From contig CM066031.1 of NCBI GenBank assembly GCA_033557465.1, forward strand, positions 1,226,771,312-1,226,835,311: 64,000 nucleotides of DNA, written 5' to 3'. The notes beneath the pieces are model-generated. The model ran no database searches. It was given only the letters and a program-made list of their open reading frames with translations, and had not been told where the DNA came from. This DNA is from Ichthyophis bannanicus (lineage: Eukaryota; Chordata; Amphibia; Gymnophiona; Ichthyophiidae). Positions within the stretch are counted from its first letter, which is position 1. The number at the start of each line of letters is the position of its first letter. Positions 22,815 through 33,735 of this stretch are shown in pieces. The translations under genes were made by a program, and so were the position numbers.

Positions 22815-23340
22815 GAGGTAATTTTATAACGAGGCATCTAGGCTGTCAAGGCACATGGACGCTTATTGTTGGGTCTGTTTTATAAAGGCAACATATGTGC
22901 CTCTATAAATACTGCACCCAAAGGCTCCCTCACGGTTACAGCTGCTCCAAATGTGCATATTTTATAAAATGCACGCAAAAGTGCCAATCCCAACCTCACT
23001 CTGCCCATTCTCCATCTCCAGGAAGCCTATAGTTGCGTAAACAAAAGCGCTATGGAGATCATTTTATAAAGATTTTCCAAAGCATCTGTAAATGTATAAA
23101 TGACCTTTTATAAAAAGCCAGATGGTATAAAGGCATGCACATTGACATCAAGACACACTCTTGGCCAGTGAGCATATACATGAGCAGAGTTTGGGTGGAG
23201 CATGGGTAGAACCCACAAGGCTGTGTGTTGATTATAACCTATTAAGCTTTTTGCACATATTTAAAAAATATAGGTGCAGACATTTGCATCAGGTCTAGGG
23301 GCATCCATGACTCTGTTCGCTTTTTCTGGAATGGTGACAG
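22815..23340. repeat. Decayed A/T-rich MITE-like sequence
   Basis: Repeated TTTTATAAA-type words (22830, 22890, 22965, 23062 and 23110) with words such as GGTAATTTTATAACGAGG resemble 16640-17556 and 21203-22090. Borders are unclear. Confidence 0.4.
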
Positions 23341-23403
23341 CAACACTGTTCAATAGGTGCTTCCACAGATCTATTAAGTTATAAACCCCCAAACAAGTTA
23401 TCT

Positions 23404-23640
23404 AATTATATTTATTTTATTTTTATTTATTTACACTTATTTTCTACCCTACTACCTTGATGTGCAATTAACATACACCAATAGCAAACCCTATATAAAA
23501 CAAAAAATAACTATTATACCTAAAATCTTAAACATTCTCCATACAGATCAAAACTCAAACCATAATAACACATCAAAGCAGCATCATTATCATGTTAATT
23601 GAAACTAGTTATTTAAAACAGGAAAATAAGGCAATTTTTT
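23404..23640 (-). repeat. LINE 3' tail-like A/T-rich remnant
   Basis: TTATTTTTATTTATTTACAC then TTATTTTCTACCCTACTACC resembles in layout the L2-type tails of the window (A/T repeat, then a CTAC-pyrimidine end). It ends about 60 bases before the RIPOR2 exon at 23691. Confidence 0.45.
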
Positions 23641-23690
23641 TTTGTAAGATCCTCATTGGTCATAATTGCTTATTTTGATTATTTTTATAG

Positions 23691-23846
23691 GTGCAACTCT
23701 TTTCTTGGAAATTCTGCCACACCCAAGAAACCTCAGGCCAAGCTGAAGAAAATGCACAACTTGGGTCACAAAAATAACGGTGCTCCAAAGCAGCCTCAGC
23801 CTGAAAGGGTGGAAGAGGTTTATGGGGCCCTCAAGAATGGGCTTGA
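23691..23846 (+). CDS. RIPOR2: RIPOR2 exon 2 of the window (residues 35-85)
   Basis: The acceptor TTTTTATAG ends at 23690 and the donor GTAAGA starts at 23847. The exon is 156 bases: one base finishing Arg34, 51 codons, and two bases of Asp86. It encodes [20 protein letters not shown], then [20 protein letters not shown] and [11 protein letters not shown]. The Lys/His-rich [12 protein letters not shown] part is a hallmark of RIPOR2. The Pro/Gln stretch joins it to the helical region that follows. Frame and conservation are intact. A LINE-tail-like A/T-rich remnant ends about 60 bases upstream, so the acceptor region is close to repeat sequence. Confidence 0.92.
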
Positions 23847-24089
23847 GTAAGAGCTACTTCTACTGTTGGTTGTTATTTTGGTAGAGTGCCACGGAGACCC
23901 TGTCTCCTCATATGATTATGAAATCCTTGGAAGATCTCTCAAAAACATCCGATTGCTATGTACTCATGGATTTTGTATGAAAAGCTCACAAAGGGATTCA
24001 TGAAACATAACCTACATGTGGCCGTTATTCCCCAAAATCTTTTCCTACAGACACAGAATGGGAGAAAAAGCCTAAGTAGAAAAGCCTAA

Positions 24090-24230
24090 GAAAGAGGAGG
24101 AGGGGAGATGTGTGAGGAGGGAAAGAGTGAAGGGAAGGGAAGGGAGAGGGAGAGGGAGGAGGAGGAGGAAGGAAAAGAAGGGGAGAGGGGTGAGAGAGAG
24201 AGAGGAAGGGAGAGGAGAGGGTGAGAGCAG
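24090..24230. repeat. Purine-rich (GA/GGA) microsatellite
   Basis: About 140 bases of nearly pure A/G, including GGGAGAGGGAGAGGGAGGAG. The long Ser/Pro/Leu frames on the minus strand are a by-product of this composition. Confidence 0.85.
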
Positions 24231-24484
24231 AAACAGGTATGAAGATGTGTGGCAGGGCGGTTTCCCATGACCTGGCACTTAAGAGCTGCATTACTTGTGT
24301 GGGCTACTTTTCTCCTGCCTGCAGGAGGGAAGGAAAAGGGAGATAGTATTGCTCTTATGGTGACTTTTTGGTGGGAGTAAAATCATAGGATGTTTAGAAC
24401 GTTTATCTTGAGGTCTCGGGAGTGAGAAGAAGTGTTCCTCATCAGAACATGCCACAAACATCTCGTAGAGATGAGGAGGACAAT

Positions 24485-24915
24485 AGGATTGTGCGCAGGA
24501 ATTTTTCATTTCATTTTGGTTTTCCTGTCTTTCTTTTTTAGCTTTATTTCTTGTCTCTTTCATTTCTTTAAAACAAAGAAATAACAAGTCGAAAAGCAAA
24601 ACAATAAGAAAATATGTTTGGACTCACTCGTGACACTGCTGCTTCCAAAATTATAATGAAAAAGCTGCCTTTGTACTCTGGTGGATCTGGGAGTCCAGGG
24701 ATGCCTGCGAGGGTCTGTGGTGGGAGGGATGTGGGAGGAAGTGAACAGCAAGAAAGAAATGGTGGCTGGAGGTGAATGAAGTAAAATGAAAAACAAAGGA
24801 CATTTTTCTTGTTTTCTGTTCCTCTCGTTTCATTTTTGGAAACTTAACAAAACAAAAAAATAGGGATTGGCACTGAGATTTCCCATGTTGTTTCAAACAC
24901 AAGCACATTCCTACA
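24485..24915. mobile_element. Possible foldback MITE
   Basis: The left end AGGATTGTGCGCAGGAA and the reverse complement of the right end (AGGAATGTGCTTGTGTTTG) are similar. The interior is rich in TTTCATTTC and GAAATGAAA-type words that pair. A related end may occur at 47590 (AGGAGTGCACAGAGAAAAC). No target duplication could be fixed. Confidence 0.4.
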
Positions 24916-25334
24916 GGACAGTTCTCAACGACTTTAGTCAGGACATTAGGCCGGGCAGGAAGCTTTCCTCCTCGGAACAGCTAAGTGCATGCACCAGCTT
25001 AAACCGTCTGCATGCTTTAGGCTGGGTTCCTTGGGCAGGAGCATGAACGGTGCTCATATATTGACAGTCACTGGTAAATATATGCTGTTTACCCTCAGTC
25101 AGCTGCCTTAAAAATAGGAGGTGTAGAGTGTGTGTGCTATTTCATATGTGCGCAGCTAAATTTCAAAGGGAAAAGGTCCAGGAGATTTCCCTTTGAAAAT
25201 TAGCTACAAGGTTTGTGAGTAGAATAATATAACAGTAACACACTAAAGGGCCCTTTTACTGGCAGAGTTAAAGTGTGGCAAACCCTCTAGGTAAATGGAA
25301 GGGGAGGTGCCCTGCATTTGTCCTGGATTTAGCA

Positions 25335-25690
25335 AACATAGTAACATAACATAGTAAATGACGGCAGATAAAGACCAGCATGGTCCATCTAGTCTGCCCT
25401 GCAAGGCGGCAATAGTAGGTGCACCCGCCGTTCCGTGCAGGTCACCTCTCCACATGCCTTTGTTTAGGGGTTTACCCACTGCTCCATGTAGGTCACCCCT
25501 ATTTGTTCAGATAAGAGATAGTTTATGCTTATTTTGATTTTATCCTGTTGCTATAAAGGGATCTGCTGTGTCTGTCGCATGCCATTTTGAATTCTGTCAC
25601 TGTTTTTGCCCCCACCACTTCCATCGGGAGGGCATGCCAAGCATCCACCACCCTTTCAGTGAAAAAGTATTTCCTGACATTGCAGGAAAC
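25335..25690 (-). mobile_element. CR1-type LINE 3' end
   Basis: Starts at the 3' terminus (ACATAGTAACATAACATAGT) and continues through GACCAGCATGGTCCATCTAG and TTATCCTGTTGCTATAAAGG to the end of the reverse transcriptase frame (GGGCATGCCAAGCATCCACC). It stops at 25684, where unrelated sequence begins, so it is 5'-truncated. Confidence 0.87.
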
Positions 25691-25799
25691 AAATAGACAC
25701 ATGCCTCATGAGAGTCGCAATCCTTGCCTCGGCAAGAAGCATATGAGCAAAAGCATTATCACTGAGGCAGGGAACATAGCACCAACACAAAATTAGTTT

Positions 25800-26580
25800 T
25801 CCAAAATGTTGTGACTGTGATTAACCCACTTCCCCCACCACTCTGATTGCATCCTCCCCCCCCCCCCCCCACTGATCCAATCTGCCAGGTAAACAGTGAT
25901 CCCCCTGATCAGATTCTCTCACCCTTTCAGCACCCTCTACACCGGACAGCACTACTGAAATGAGCAGAATCCCCCCCACATCAGGCCCCCCTTCTTGGTC
26001 CAGCCTCCCCTGCAAAAGATGACCCCCCCCCCCCCGAAGCTAAACTCCTATTGGTAGGCTCGTGTTCCTATCATTAATCATGAGACTACTGCTAAGAGAG
26101 AAAGCCGCCATTTTAAATGCAGCAGCAGCTGGGGCAAGAGTGGAGGCGGACTGCTCCTGCCCCAACTCCTCTAGAAACAAGGGGACCCCCCGGGTAAGTC
26201 CTGGAGTTCGTCAGATGGATGGGAAGACGAATGATGGGAGAGGTCATCCTCAGGGGGATCTGGTGTTCTGCCTTTGCAGCTTCCTAAAATCACTGCTCCT
26301 GACAGCACTGCTCTCCCCAACCCTACCCTCTCGATATCATCCTCCCTCCCTGGCACCCTATGACATCATCCTTAACTCACAAACTCCTGAACCCACCCTT
26401 TGCAGCCCTCCCCAAAAACAAGGAACACCACCCCCCCAACGAATACCCTCACTCACCTCCTCTCCCCTATGTCTTATTGGGGTCTCCCTGGTGTCTAGTA
26501 GGGGCAGACGTGATCCCTAGTCACACCTGCTTTGTTGGATGTTCAATTCAAATTGGCATCTATGACCCCTAGTGATACTA
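25800..26580. other. C-rich unassigned segment
   Basis: C runs lie at 25856-25870 and 26023-26035, with generally C-rich sequence around them. The 152-codon frame at 26062-26520 has no recognised domain. GCCGCCATTTTAAATGCAGC (26105-26124) resembles promoter-like or MITE ends but is not diagnostic. Confidence 0.35.
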
Positions 26581-26900
26581 ACTTTAGGCATCAAGCTGCC
26601 AAATAAAGCAGGACAGTGAACAGCACACATGAATTGCTCTGGGCAGATGTAAACGCTAACCTCCAAAATCTTTGGCCACTGTGGGTATTCCTTTTGTAAT
26701 ATGTGGAATATATGTCTAGATTTTTGGCCTGATCAAACCTCACCTTATCCATGCCCAAATCATGCCCTGTAGAAATCTGGACACGGCATAGGTCACATGT
26801 ACCTAGCAGCTTTCTAAAACCATCACTTGAAACCAATCTGGACATGCAAATGCTGCTCTTCACAGGTGGAGAGGCTCCTAAAATAACCCCCAAAATCATA

Positions 26901-27214
26901 GGTGCCGATATTCAGAAGGGTTTATCTGGTTAGCAGGAATATAGGGCTCAACAGGGGGCACCTGAATAGTGCCGCTGAGGCAGTCCAGGGGTAGGACGAG
27001 GGAACTGCAAGCACCTGTCAAGTCAGTGGTGATTTTCAGACTGCTAACTAGATAAGTGACTGCAAAAAAAGCAGGCCTAGCTCTCCACATAGCCTAGCAG
27101 TGGCCACCGCTGAAACCTGCTGCCAGGGCTCTTCCGCTGAACAGCTGCTTTCACTTTTGTCCACAGTGGCTGGTGTTTAAAAAATGTTGACTGCTGTAGG
27201 CTGAATATTGCCCC
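26901..27214. mobile_element. MITE candidate, GATATTC family
   Basis: The left end is GGTGCCGATATTCAGAAGGG; the right end, reverse-complemented, is GGGGCAATATTCAGCC. A TTATCTGGTTAGCAG word near the left recurs inverted in CTGCTAACTAGATAAG (27048-27063). The flanking 3 bases do not match. Confidence 0.55.
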
Positions 27215-27409
27215 AATAATTAAAAATTCAAAACATACCTTTCTACTGTCATAAACAGTTACAATTCACAAACAAGAATGGTGCTCCGACTGCAAGAATT
27301 TTGGTTTTGAAAAAGGAGATTTTATTTATCGTTCAGGAAAAGCCTATAGGAGCTGATATTGAGAGCACCAGCCTAATACATAAAGTTAAATGTTGGCACT
27401 TAACTTTAT

Positions 27410-27817
27410 GGGGCCTTTTTACTAGAGGGCGCTTCACAGTCGGTGTGGGTTTTGGCACGCGTTAAGTGCATGCTGAGGCCCACGGAACTGACAGTGTAGG
27501 GCCAAGGTAGTTACTGAAGGCTGATTTCCGCATTACCCGGTCATTGTGCATTGGGGGTGGGTTAGGAGCAGAGAGTGGGCATGGTGAACACTGCGCAGTT
27601 AGCATACAGGGACACATCACACGCTACCAGCACCTAGTGCAATTAGTGTGGATTCGCCGAACACCAGCTCAAGAGGTGGTGTTCAGGGCGCCCGTGGCAA
27701 TAGTGCACACTGCCGCAGCACTTACAGCAAGTGCCCCCAGCAGCTACGGCGCATCAGTTTTAGTGCTAAATGCACCTTCATTGCTAAACCCTATTGCACT
27801 TTAGTACAAGGGACCCC
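27410..27817. mobile_element. MITE candidate with GGGGCCTTTTTACTA ends
   Basis: GGGGCCTTTTTACTAGAGG at the left and ACTTTAGTACAAGGGACCCC at the right form an imperfect inverted repeat, similar to the element at 38507-38954. No clear target duplication remains. Confidence 0.55.
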
Positions 27818-28579
27818 AACGTATATTCTGCAACGCTGGCCATATAAATGGCAGTGCTGAGTATCTGTGTATGTGGTGACTCCATCACCACTCCCGTGCA
27901 TAAGTTAGGCCTCCATTTTTGCTGGCCTAATTTATGCTTGTAAGTTACAGCTGAATTTCACCACTCTATGTATAACATTGGGGTCAGAATGTCCTTGCAT
28001 TCCAGTATATGCATAACGTTTATGAATAAAACCCATAATGGCATGTCTGTATATAAAATTCTTTGTATAACGGGCAAATCCTAAAAAAAAGAGACTTATG
28101 TGGTCAGCATCTGTGCCAACTGCAGAGTCTTTTTTAAAAATCAGGCCCCAAATTTTTATCTCATCCAAACCAATTTTTATTTTGCCACATCTTAGATTAA
28201 ACAAAGAAGCAGCTCAATTCAAAGCACATCATGCTCACACGTATGCAGAGACTCCGTTCATGCTATGAAAAATACTTAAGTACAATCAGCAGATATACTA
28301 ACAAACAACATAAAACTATAAAGCCATTCTGAAGCAACAGAACTCACCTATTGCAAACAGCATTATTGCTCTGGTTTACTATCATATGGTTAATTTGCTA
28401 ATACCAAGTACAAAAATGCACAGGTTCCTCGCAGGTGGCTCTTCAAGATGGACTCCCTTCAAGTAATCTCTCTAGTAATATGTATTTTTTACAGAATTTG
28501 TTTTGTTTTGCTTCCCCACTGAGTGTGTCGTTTTCTAAAGGGCTTCTATAATGTTTCTCTTTCTGGTGATTGTGATTAG

Positions 28580-28658
28580 CGAGTATCTGGAAGTTTACCA
28601 GAAAGAGCTGGACAAGCTGACCACGCAGTTAAGAGACATGAGGAGAAACTCTCGGCTG
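28580..28658 (+). CDS. RIPOR2: RIPOR2 exon 3 of the window (residues 86-112)
   Basis: The acceptor is GTGATTAG (to 28579) and the donor GTAGGT (from 28659). The 79 bases complete Asp86 and encode EYLEVYQKELDKLTTQLRDM and RRNSRL. The heptad-like spacing of Leu and Val (YLEVYQKELDKLTTQL) marks the start of the coiled-coil part used in RIPOR oligomers and Rho binding (family knowledge). The acceptor's pyrimidine tract is weak and broken by purines (TTTCTGGTGATTGTGATTAG), so recognition may depend on exon enhancers. Confidence 0.9.
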
Positions 28659-30285
28659 GTAGGTAGCACTTCAATACTCAAAGCATTAGAACAGTCTTTT
28701 GCAATAAGGACTATCAAAGTTCATCTTTTCCAGGCTCTGTTGAAGTTGGGTATTCTAGCTGAAGAGAACCAAGTGACGCCCTGAGTTAGCGTGTCAGAAT
28801 CCCAACATTTCAAAGTACAGAATATATTTCTCACAGGGAAGTGTGACCATCAGCAGGGTTGAGCCAAGTTTGGTGCAGGATCACATCTCTCCGCCCCCCC
28901 CCCCCCCCCACCCTTTGGTACAGTTCTCTCCATCCCCCTCTTCTCTGTCTCACCCAGAAGCAAGCTTCTCTCTCCTATCCATCAGCAAGAAAAGAGACAT
29001 GCTTCATCTGCCTCCTTTTCTGCTGGCTTAATGATAAAATCTGAACTAAAAGGACCGCATAGTTGTGCAGGGACAGCAGGCACTGCCTCTATAGTGTGGC
29101 ATGAGCCATGTAGGACTGACTGGCCCTGCAAGCTTTTGGGGTCCTTGGAGTTTAGCTTTTATAGTGAAGCCAGAAGAGGAGGAGTTATATACTAGTAAGA
29201 AGTGCTGTTCTTCTTATTAGGGAGAGAGAGGATTAAAGCACAGCCCCCACCCCACCTCAAAAGTATGTAGCCCAATGCAGTCGGTGGTGTCTCTAGACTT
29301 AACTGGGGGAGTAAGAAGAGGGTAATCTAGGTGCTGTATAGAGGGCGACAAGCCAAACTGACAATTGCAGTCCCGCATGCACAGGAATTGTCCCAACAAT
29401 GATGTTAGTGCATTCCCCTCTTACCACTTACCATACAAAAGAATGTATTCAAATTCTCGGTTCACCTCATTAATGGCCACTGCCAGACTTTTGTGAAGTA
29501 AAAAAAAATCTTGCAAAGTCACTCAGAACTTATATAGCAAACTTATCATGCCACAATAGCACTAAATCCCAGAACTCAAAGACTGTCTATTGGAAAAAAA
29601 GAGCAAGCAACCGGATTCCACACCACAGCCACATGCTCAGAACATAGACCTATCCTCACCTAACACAGAATATGGGACCTCAAATCAGGATTAGAAACAT
29701 GCAGAGAAAAACTGAACTGCAAATTCCACGCAGTCAGACTCTGCATGCAGTACGACACTGGAGAAAGAAAAAGAAACATTTCCTCCTATACTGGGAGTAA
29801 ATACAAATAGGGTTATATCCATTTATCTATATGACCTGTATTCTGTGGCCCTATCTAATTGGATAAGGCTATTGAATATGCAGCCCTAGAGTTATGCACT
29901 TAACTTCTCCATCTGAGCTAAAAATGTTATTTGTGTGGTTCCACTAAAGGAATACATTTATCTGGATAGCAGCTGAATGTCGTGACTATCTGGATAAATT
30001 TTGGCATGCCCAAGTCCCTTCTAATTTTAAAGAGGTGGAGCGCGATTCTATAACACCCACGTCCAGCCAGCAGAAATGTCAAAAATGAAAACAGGCATGT
30101 TATAGCCACTATTCCGAAATCGTGGGTATAGTTGCACCCGTGTTTCTGGAATCAGGAGGTGTACATTTCCGGTGTGGCACAAACAACACATGTGGGGAGA
30201 CACGGGCCCTCGCTGCCATAATGGAACATGGGTATATGAGCAAATGGCCTGTACGTCCCCGTGCCCACCATATTCTGAAAAGCTA
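28659..30285. other. Intron sequence without recognised genes
   Basis: A C run lies at 28894-28909. Nothing else is diagnostic; the short frames here do not resemble known proteins. Confidence 0.4.
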
Positions 30286-30289
30286 GATC

Positions 30290-30485
30290 AGGAGTGGCCA
30301 ACTCCAGTCCTGGCGCACCACAATCCAGCCTGGTTTTCAGGATGTCCCTAATGAATATTCATGAGGTACATTTGCATCCATGGCCTCCCATTGTATGCAA
30401 ATATATTCATGGATATTTATTAGGGACATCCTGAAGGCCAGGCTGGATTGTGGTGCACCAGGACTGGAGTTGGCCACCCCTGATC
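30290..30485. mobile_element. hAT-type MITE with long palindromic arms
   Basis: The left CAGGAGTGGCCAACTCCAGT CCTGG pairs with the right CCAGGACTGGAGTTGGCCAC CCCTG, and pairing continues through CACCACAATCCAGCCTGG, so the whole element can fold. The flanks AGCTAGAT and ATCTAGAC agree at 6 of 8 bases with a CTAGA centre, as in hAT target sites. The centre has ATTTGCAT and ATGCAAAT. Confidence 0.85.
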
Positions 30486-30489
30486 TAGA

Positions 30490-31905
30490 CGTTTGAGATG
30501 ATTCCCATCTCTTGTGCTGCCACACCTCTGCTGGAAAAACGTATGTCTCCTAAGCTGATGCTCACACTGACAGTGTTGTGCTCATGCAAAGAACACATTA
30601 ATACTGAGGAAACAGATATGTTCATGCAAACCAGACCATAAATACTAGGCTGTGGCATGCAAGGTTATCTAAGTGCACCTAAGCTAGTGCAAAAGCAAAT
30701 GGAAAGTGAGATGTTTGTCCTGACAGACCCTGCAGTAAAACATACATAGCATTAGATGAGCTCCTTAGTTATACATGGAGTGGTCATAGCTCTAAACAGT
30801 AAGAATGGGCCATATAACACTGAACTGCGTCTCTACAGCTTCATGTCAACACATCCCTGTCAATGATAGGAACCCATCAGGATGAGCACATGCAACAATA
30901 TATGCCCAAAAGCACCATCATCTGTCCTATCAAATGTGCACAATGTTAGAGACCTGTGATGCTGCATTTGGATATGTGTTTGTGCTATTTGCACTGTGGC
31001 ATGCCCCCACTCCAAGGTCCCCACCATTGACAGAGACATACCTGGCTCTATTGATGCAGAGTAGCTTTGCAGAACATACTGCCCATGTACCCCAGCACCT
31101 AGTGATGCTGTGGTCAGCCCTACGGTCAGGCATACATGATGTCCCAGAGGTGTGGATAAGCATACCTGCAGCCTTCACACCACACACACTATTTGCTTGC
31201 GGTCAAACATAACACAGCTCTTCCACAACTGCTGTAATACATAATAGCATGGTGTCTCAGGACAATACATCTGATCTGCATTTCTCGGCCAAACGCAATG
31301 CTGCTTCATATGAACTCACCTACCATTCCTACATCTACATTCCCATTCCTCCGATCACAGCAATTGTTAGGGAAGCCCAGAATATCCCCTTTAGCACAAA
31401 CAGCAAATGCCAGCATAGCCAGAATAAAGGTTATTCCAGTGCTTTATTTTTCTGTAGGGTGTTTTTTATTGTTACTTAACCTTACAAACATCCCTCCCCT
31501 GTGCATTCTATTCTTTACAACTGTATCCTGTGCTCTGCCAGACAGTAGACACACCAGCTCAATGCAAACTTATCACTGCCTTTCATCTTTATGGGATTCA
31601 TTGGTCATGAGAGTAGAAATTCTTCTTAGTCCCAGTCTTATTCCAACTCGCTGCTGGTATAACGTGGATGTCCGCGGGATACACTCAGGACGTACATGGG
31701 CCTTCCCTGAATACGCTTTATACGTTTCTGTGGCTTGCCATGCCCCGTTCCACCCCCTCCCGCCTGTTGTTTCTGAGATCCCCATCTTAGCGCCATGCAT
31801 GTGCAGGGCCGCGTGGTTTCAGAATATGGGTCTAGACATTTTCACAAGAAAAACATCTATCCCACATGTCCAGGCAGCCTATTTGCGTTTCTGAATGACC
31901 TCCAT
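30490..31905. other. Intron sequence, 198-codon frame of unknown meaning
   Basis: The + frame at 31298-31894 (starting MLLHMNSPTIPTSTFPFLRS) has no recognised domain, and no splice or promoter signs mark it. The segment may be the interior of a non-autonomous element, since TATAACACCCACGTCCAGCC at 30049 and GGTATAACGTGGATGTCC at 31656 are loosely inverted. Confidence 0.3.
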
Positions 31906-32199
31906 AGGGGCAATATTCAAAATGGTTTAGCCGGTTCGCAAGACCTGCTAACCAGCTAAACTGCGATGACTCCAATATTCAGCGGCACTGTCCAAACATT
32001 GCTACTGTCTCCATCTTTCTCCCTTCACAATGCCGTCTCCTTGATCTACAGATGTAATTGGACCATTAAGCAAGTGCAGTGACCCAAGTTTATCCATATG
32101 AGAGCTGAAAATAGATGCATAAATGTGTTTTGCCTTCGCCATCTGCCGGCAAACTCAGAGGTTGCTGAGAATTTCAGGCGCTTTGTATTTGTAGGGGAA

Positions 32200-32300
32200 A
32201 TTTATTTATTTACATTTCTTATATACCGCGCTATTAAAATCAGTGCAGTTCACAATGAACAAAACAATGTAACAATGCGTCGAATAGCACAATGCGCTTA
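32200..32300 (-). repeat. L2/SINE-type 3' tail fragment
   Basis: ATTTATTTATTTACATTTCT then TATATACCGCGCTATTAAAA and GCAGTTCACAATGAACAAAA match the tail of the SINE and L2 copies. Only the tail is present. Confidence 0.7.
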
Positions 32301-32489
32301 CAAAGAACAGGGAAGTAGCTTGAGGAGAACCGGGGAAAACTATTTACACTTGGCGCATCTGGTTTTTTGTAAGTGAGATATGATTTTAGAAATGCAATCC
32401 AGCTTTCATTTTAGAAATTCAGAAGGTTGTCCCCAATCCATCATGGAAACAGAAGCCAGTGTAAGCAAACTGCCTGAGGAATGGAATTA

Positions 32490-33378
32490 GAAACACAGAA
32501 ACATAGAAATATAGAAACATGATGACAGAAAAAGACCACATGGCCTATCTAGTCTGTCCTTCCATATCAACAACTACAACAGTCCACTTTTTACCTTTAG
32601 AGATCCTCTGTGTTGGTCCCATGCTTTTTTGAATTCAGTTACTGTCCTCATCTCTACCACCTCCACTGGGAGACTATTCCACGGATCCACTACTCTCCAT
32701 AAAGAAATATTTCCGCATATCACTCCTGAATCTATCTCCCTTCACCCTCATCCCATGTCCCCTCGTAGCAGAACTTGCTTTCAATTGAAAGAGGCTCTCT
32801 CCCTGAACATTTATGCCATGGAGGTATTTAAACATCTCAATCATATCACCTCTATCCCGCCTTTCCTCTAAGGTGTACATATTAAGATCCTTAAGTCTGT
32901 CCTCATATGCTTTATAATGAAGCCCACTAATCATTTTAGTAGCCACCCTCTGCACCGACTCCATCCTGTTCACATCCTTTTGAAGGTGCGGTCTCCAGAA
33001 TTGCACACTATACTCCAAATGAGGTCGCACCAAAGACTTATACAGAGGCATTATCACCTCCTTTTTTCTGCTAGCCATTCCTCTCCATATGCACCCAAGC
33101 ATCCTTCTAGCTTTTGCCGTCGCCTTTTCTACCTGTTTAGCTACTTTAAGATCATCAGACACAACCACGCCTAGGTCCCGCTCTTCTTTAGTGGACAAAA
33201 ATACTTCACCTCCTATACTGTATTGCTCCCTTGGATTGCTGCAGCCCAAATGCATGACCTTACATTTTTTAACATTAAATCCCAGCTGCCAAATTCTAGA
33301 CCATTCTTCAAGCTTAGCTAGATCCCTCCTCATGTTATCTACACCTTCCTGGGTGTCTACTCTATTGCAGATTTTGGT
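32490..33378 (-). pseudogene. CR1-type LINE, 3' half (reverse transcriptase end)
   Basis: This is the downstream part of the element whose upstream part is 33736-35160. The minus frame 33333-32674 gives 219 residues of the CR1 thumb and C-terminal region, including RDLGVVVSDDLKVAKQVEKA, TAKARRMLGCIWRGMASRKK, SLVRPHLEYSVQFWRPHLQK, RVATKMISGL and RSDMRKYFFMES. At 33340-33378 the frame reads DTKICNRVDTQEGVDNM, the residues just after the first Asp of the FADD box. The 3' untranslated end at 32490-32620 has AAAGACCACATGGCCTATCT. It looks younger than the copy at 8020-9490, but an inserted L2 tail cuts it in two. Confidence 0.92.
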
Positions 33379-33735
33379 ATCATTTATTTATTTATTTATT
33401 TATCTATTTCTTCTATACCGCCCCTTCCAGAGATCAGGGGCGGTTTACATGGAACAATTGCATACATTTGCATAACATTACATAGAACAAGAACTTCTTA
33501 ACTTTTTACATATAACAGAACAGTAAATTGTCAGAACTATTTACAGGGTGTATACTTTTGTATACTGCTGAATTTACAGAGGAAATGTCAGCGAGCTGGC
33601 ATTGCTATTTATAGAAATTATTTACAAGAATACATGATTCGCTATTCAGGTGTGTGTGTGTGTGTGTATGTATGTGTGAGTGTGTGTGTGTATAAGTGTG
33701 CGTGTGTTTGTGTGTGTATGTGAGTGGGTTTGTGC
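33379..33735 (-). mobile_element. L2-type LINE 3' end inserted in the CR1 element
   Basis: On the minus strand it ends in the L2 tail stem (AAACCGCCCCTGATCTCTGG then AAGGGGCGGTATAGAAGAAA) and repeats of AAATAAAT. Its 5'-truncated side runs into a (TG)n microsatellite at 33653-33735. Flanking CR1 sequence reads TTTGCA on one side and TGATACC on the other, so it lies inside the FADD codons; two bases (GA) are missing at the junction. Confidence 0.85.
33653..33735. repeat. (TG)n microsatellite
   Basis: GTGTGTGTGTGTGTGTATGT and similar words run for about 80 bases, with CGTGTG and GTATGT variants. The long Thr/His frame read across it is an artefact. Confidence 0.9.

Noticed and set aside
24025..24291. 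Ser/Pro-rich minus-strand protein
   Set aside because: A by-product of the purine-rich microsatellite.
31298..31894. 198-codon plus-strand ORF as a gene
   Set aside because: No known domain, no splice or promoter signs, and it lies in an intron with inverted-repeat remnants.
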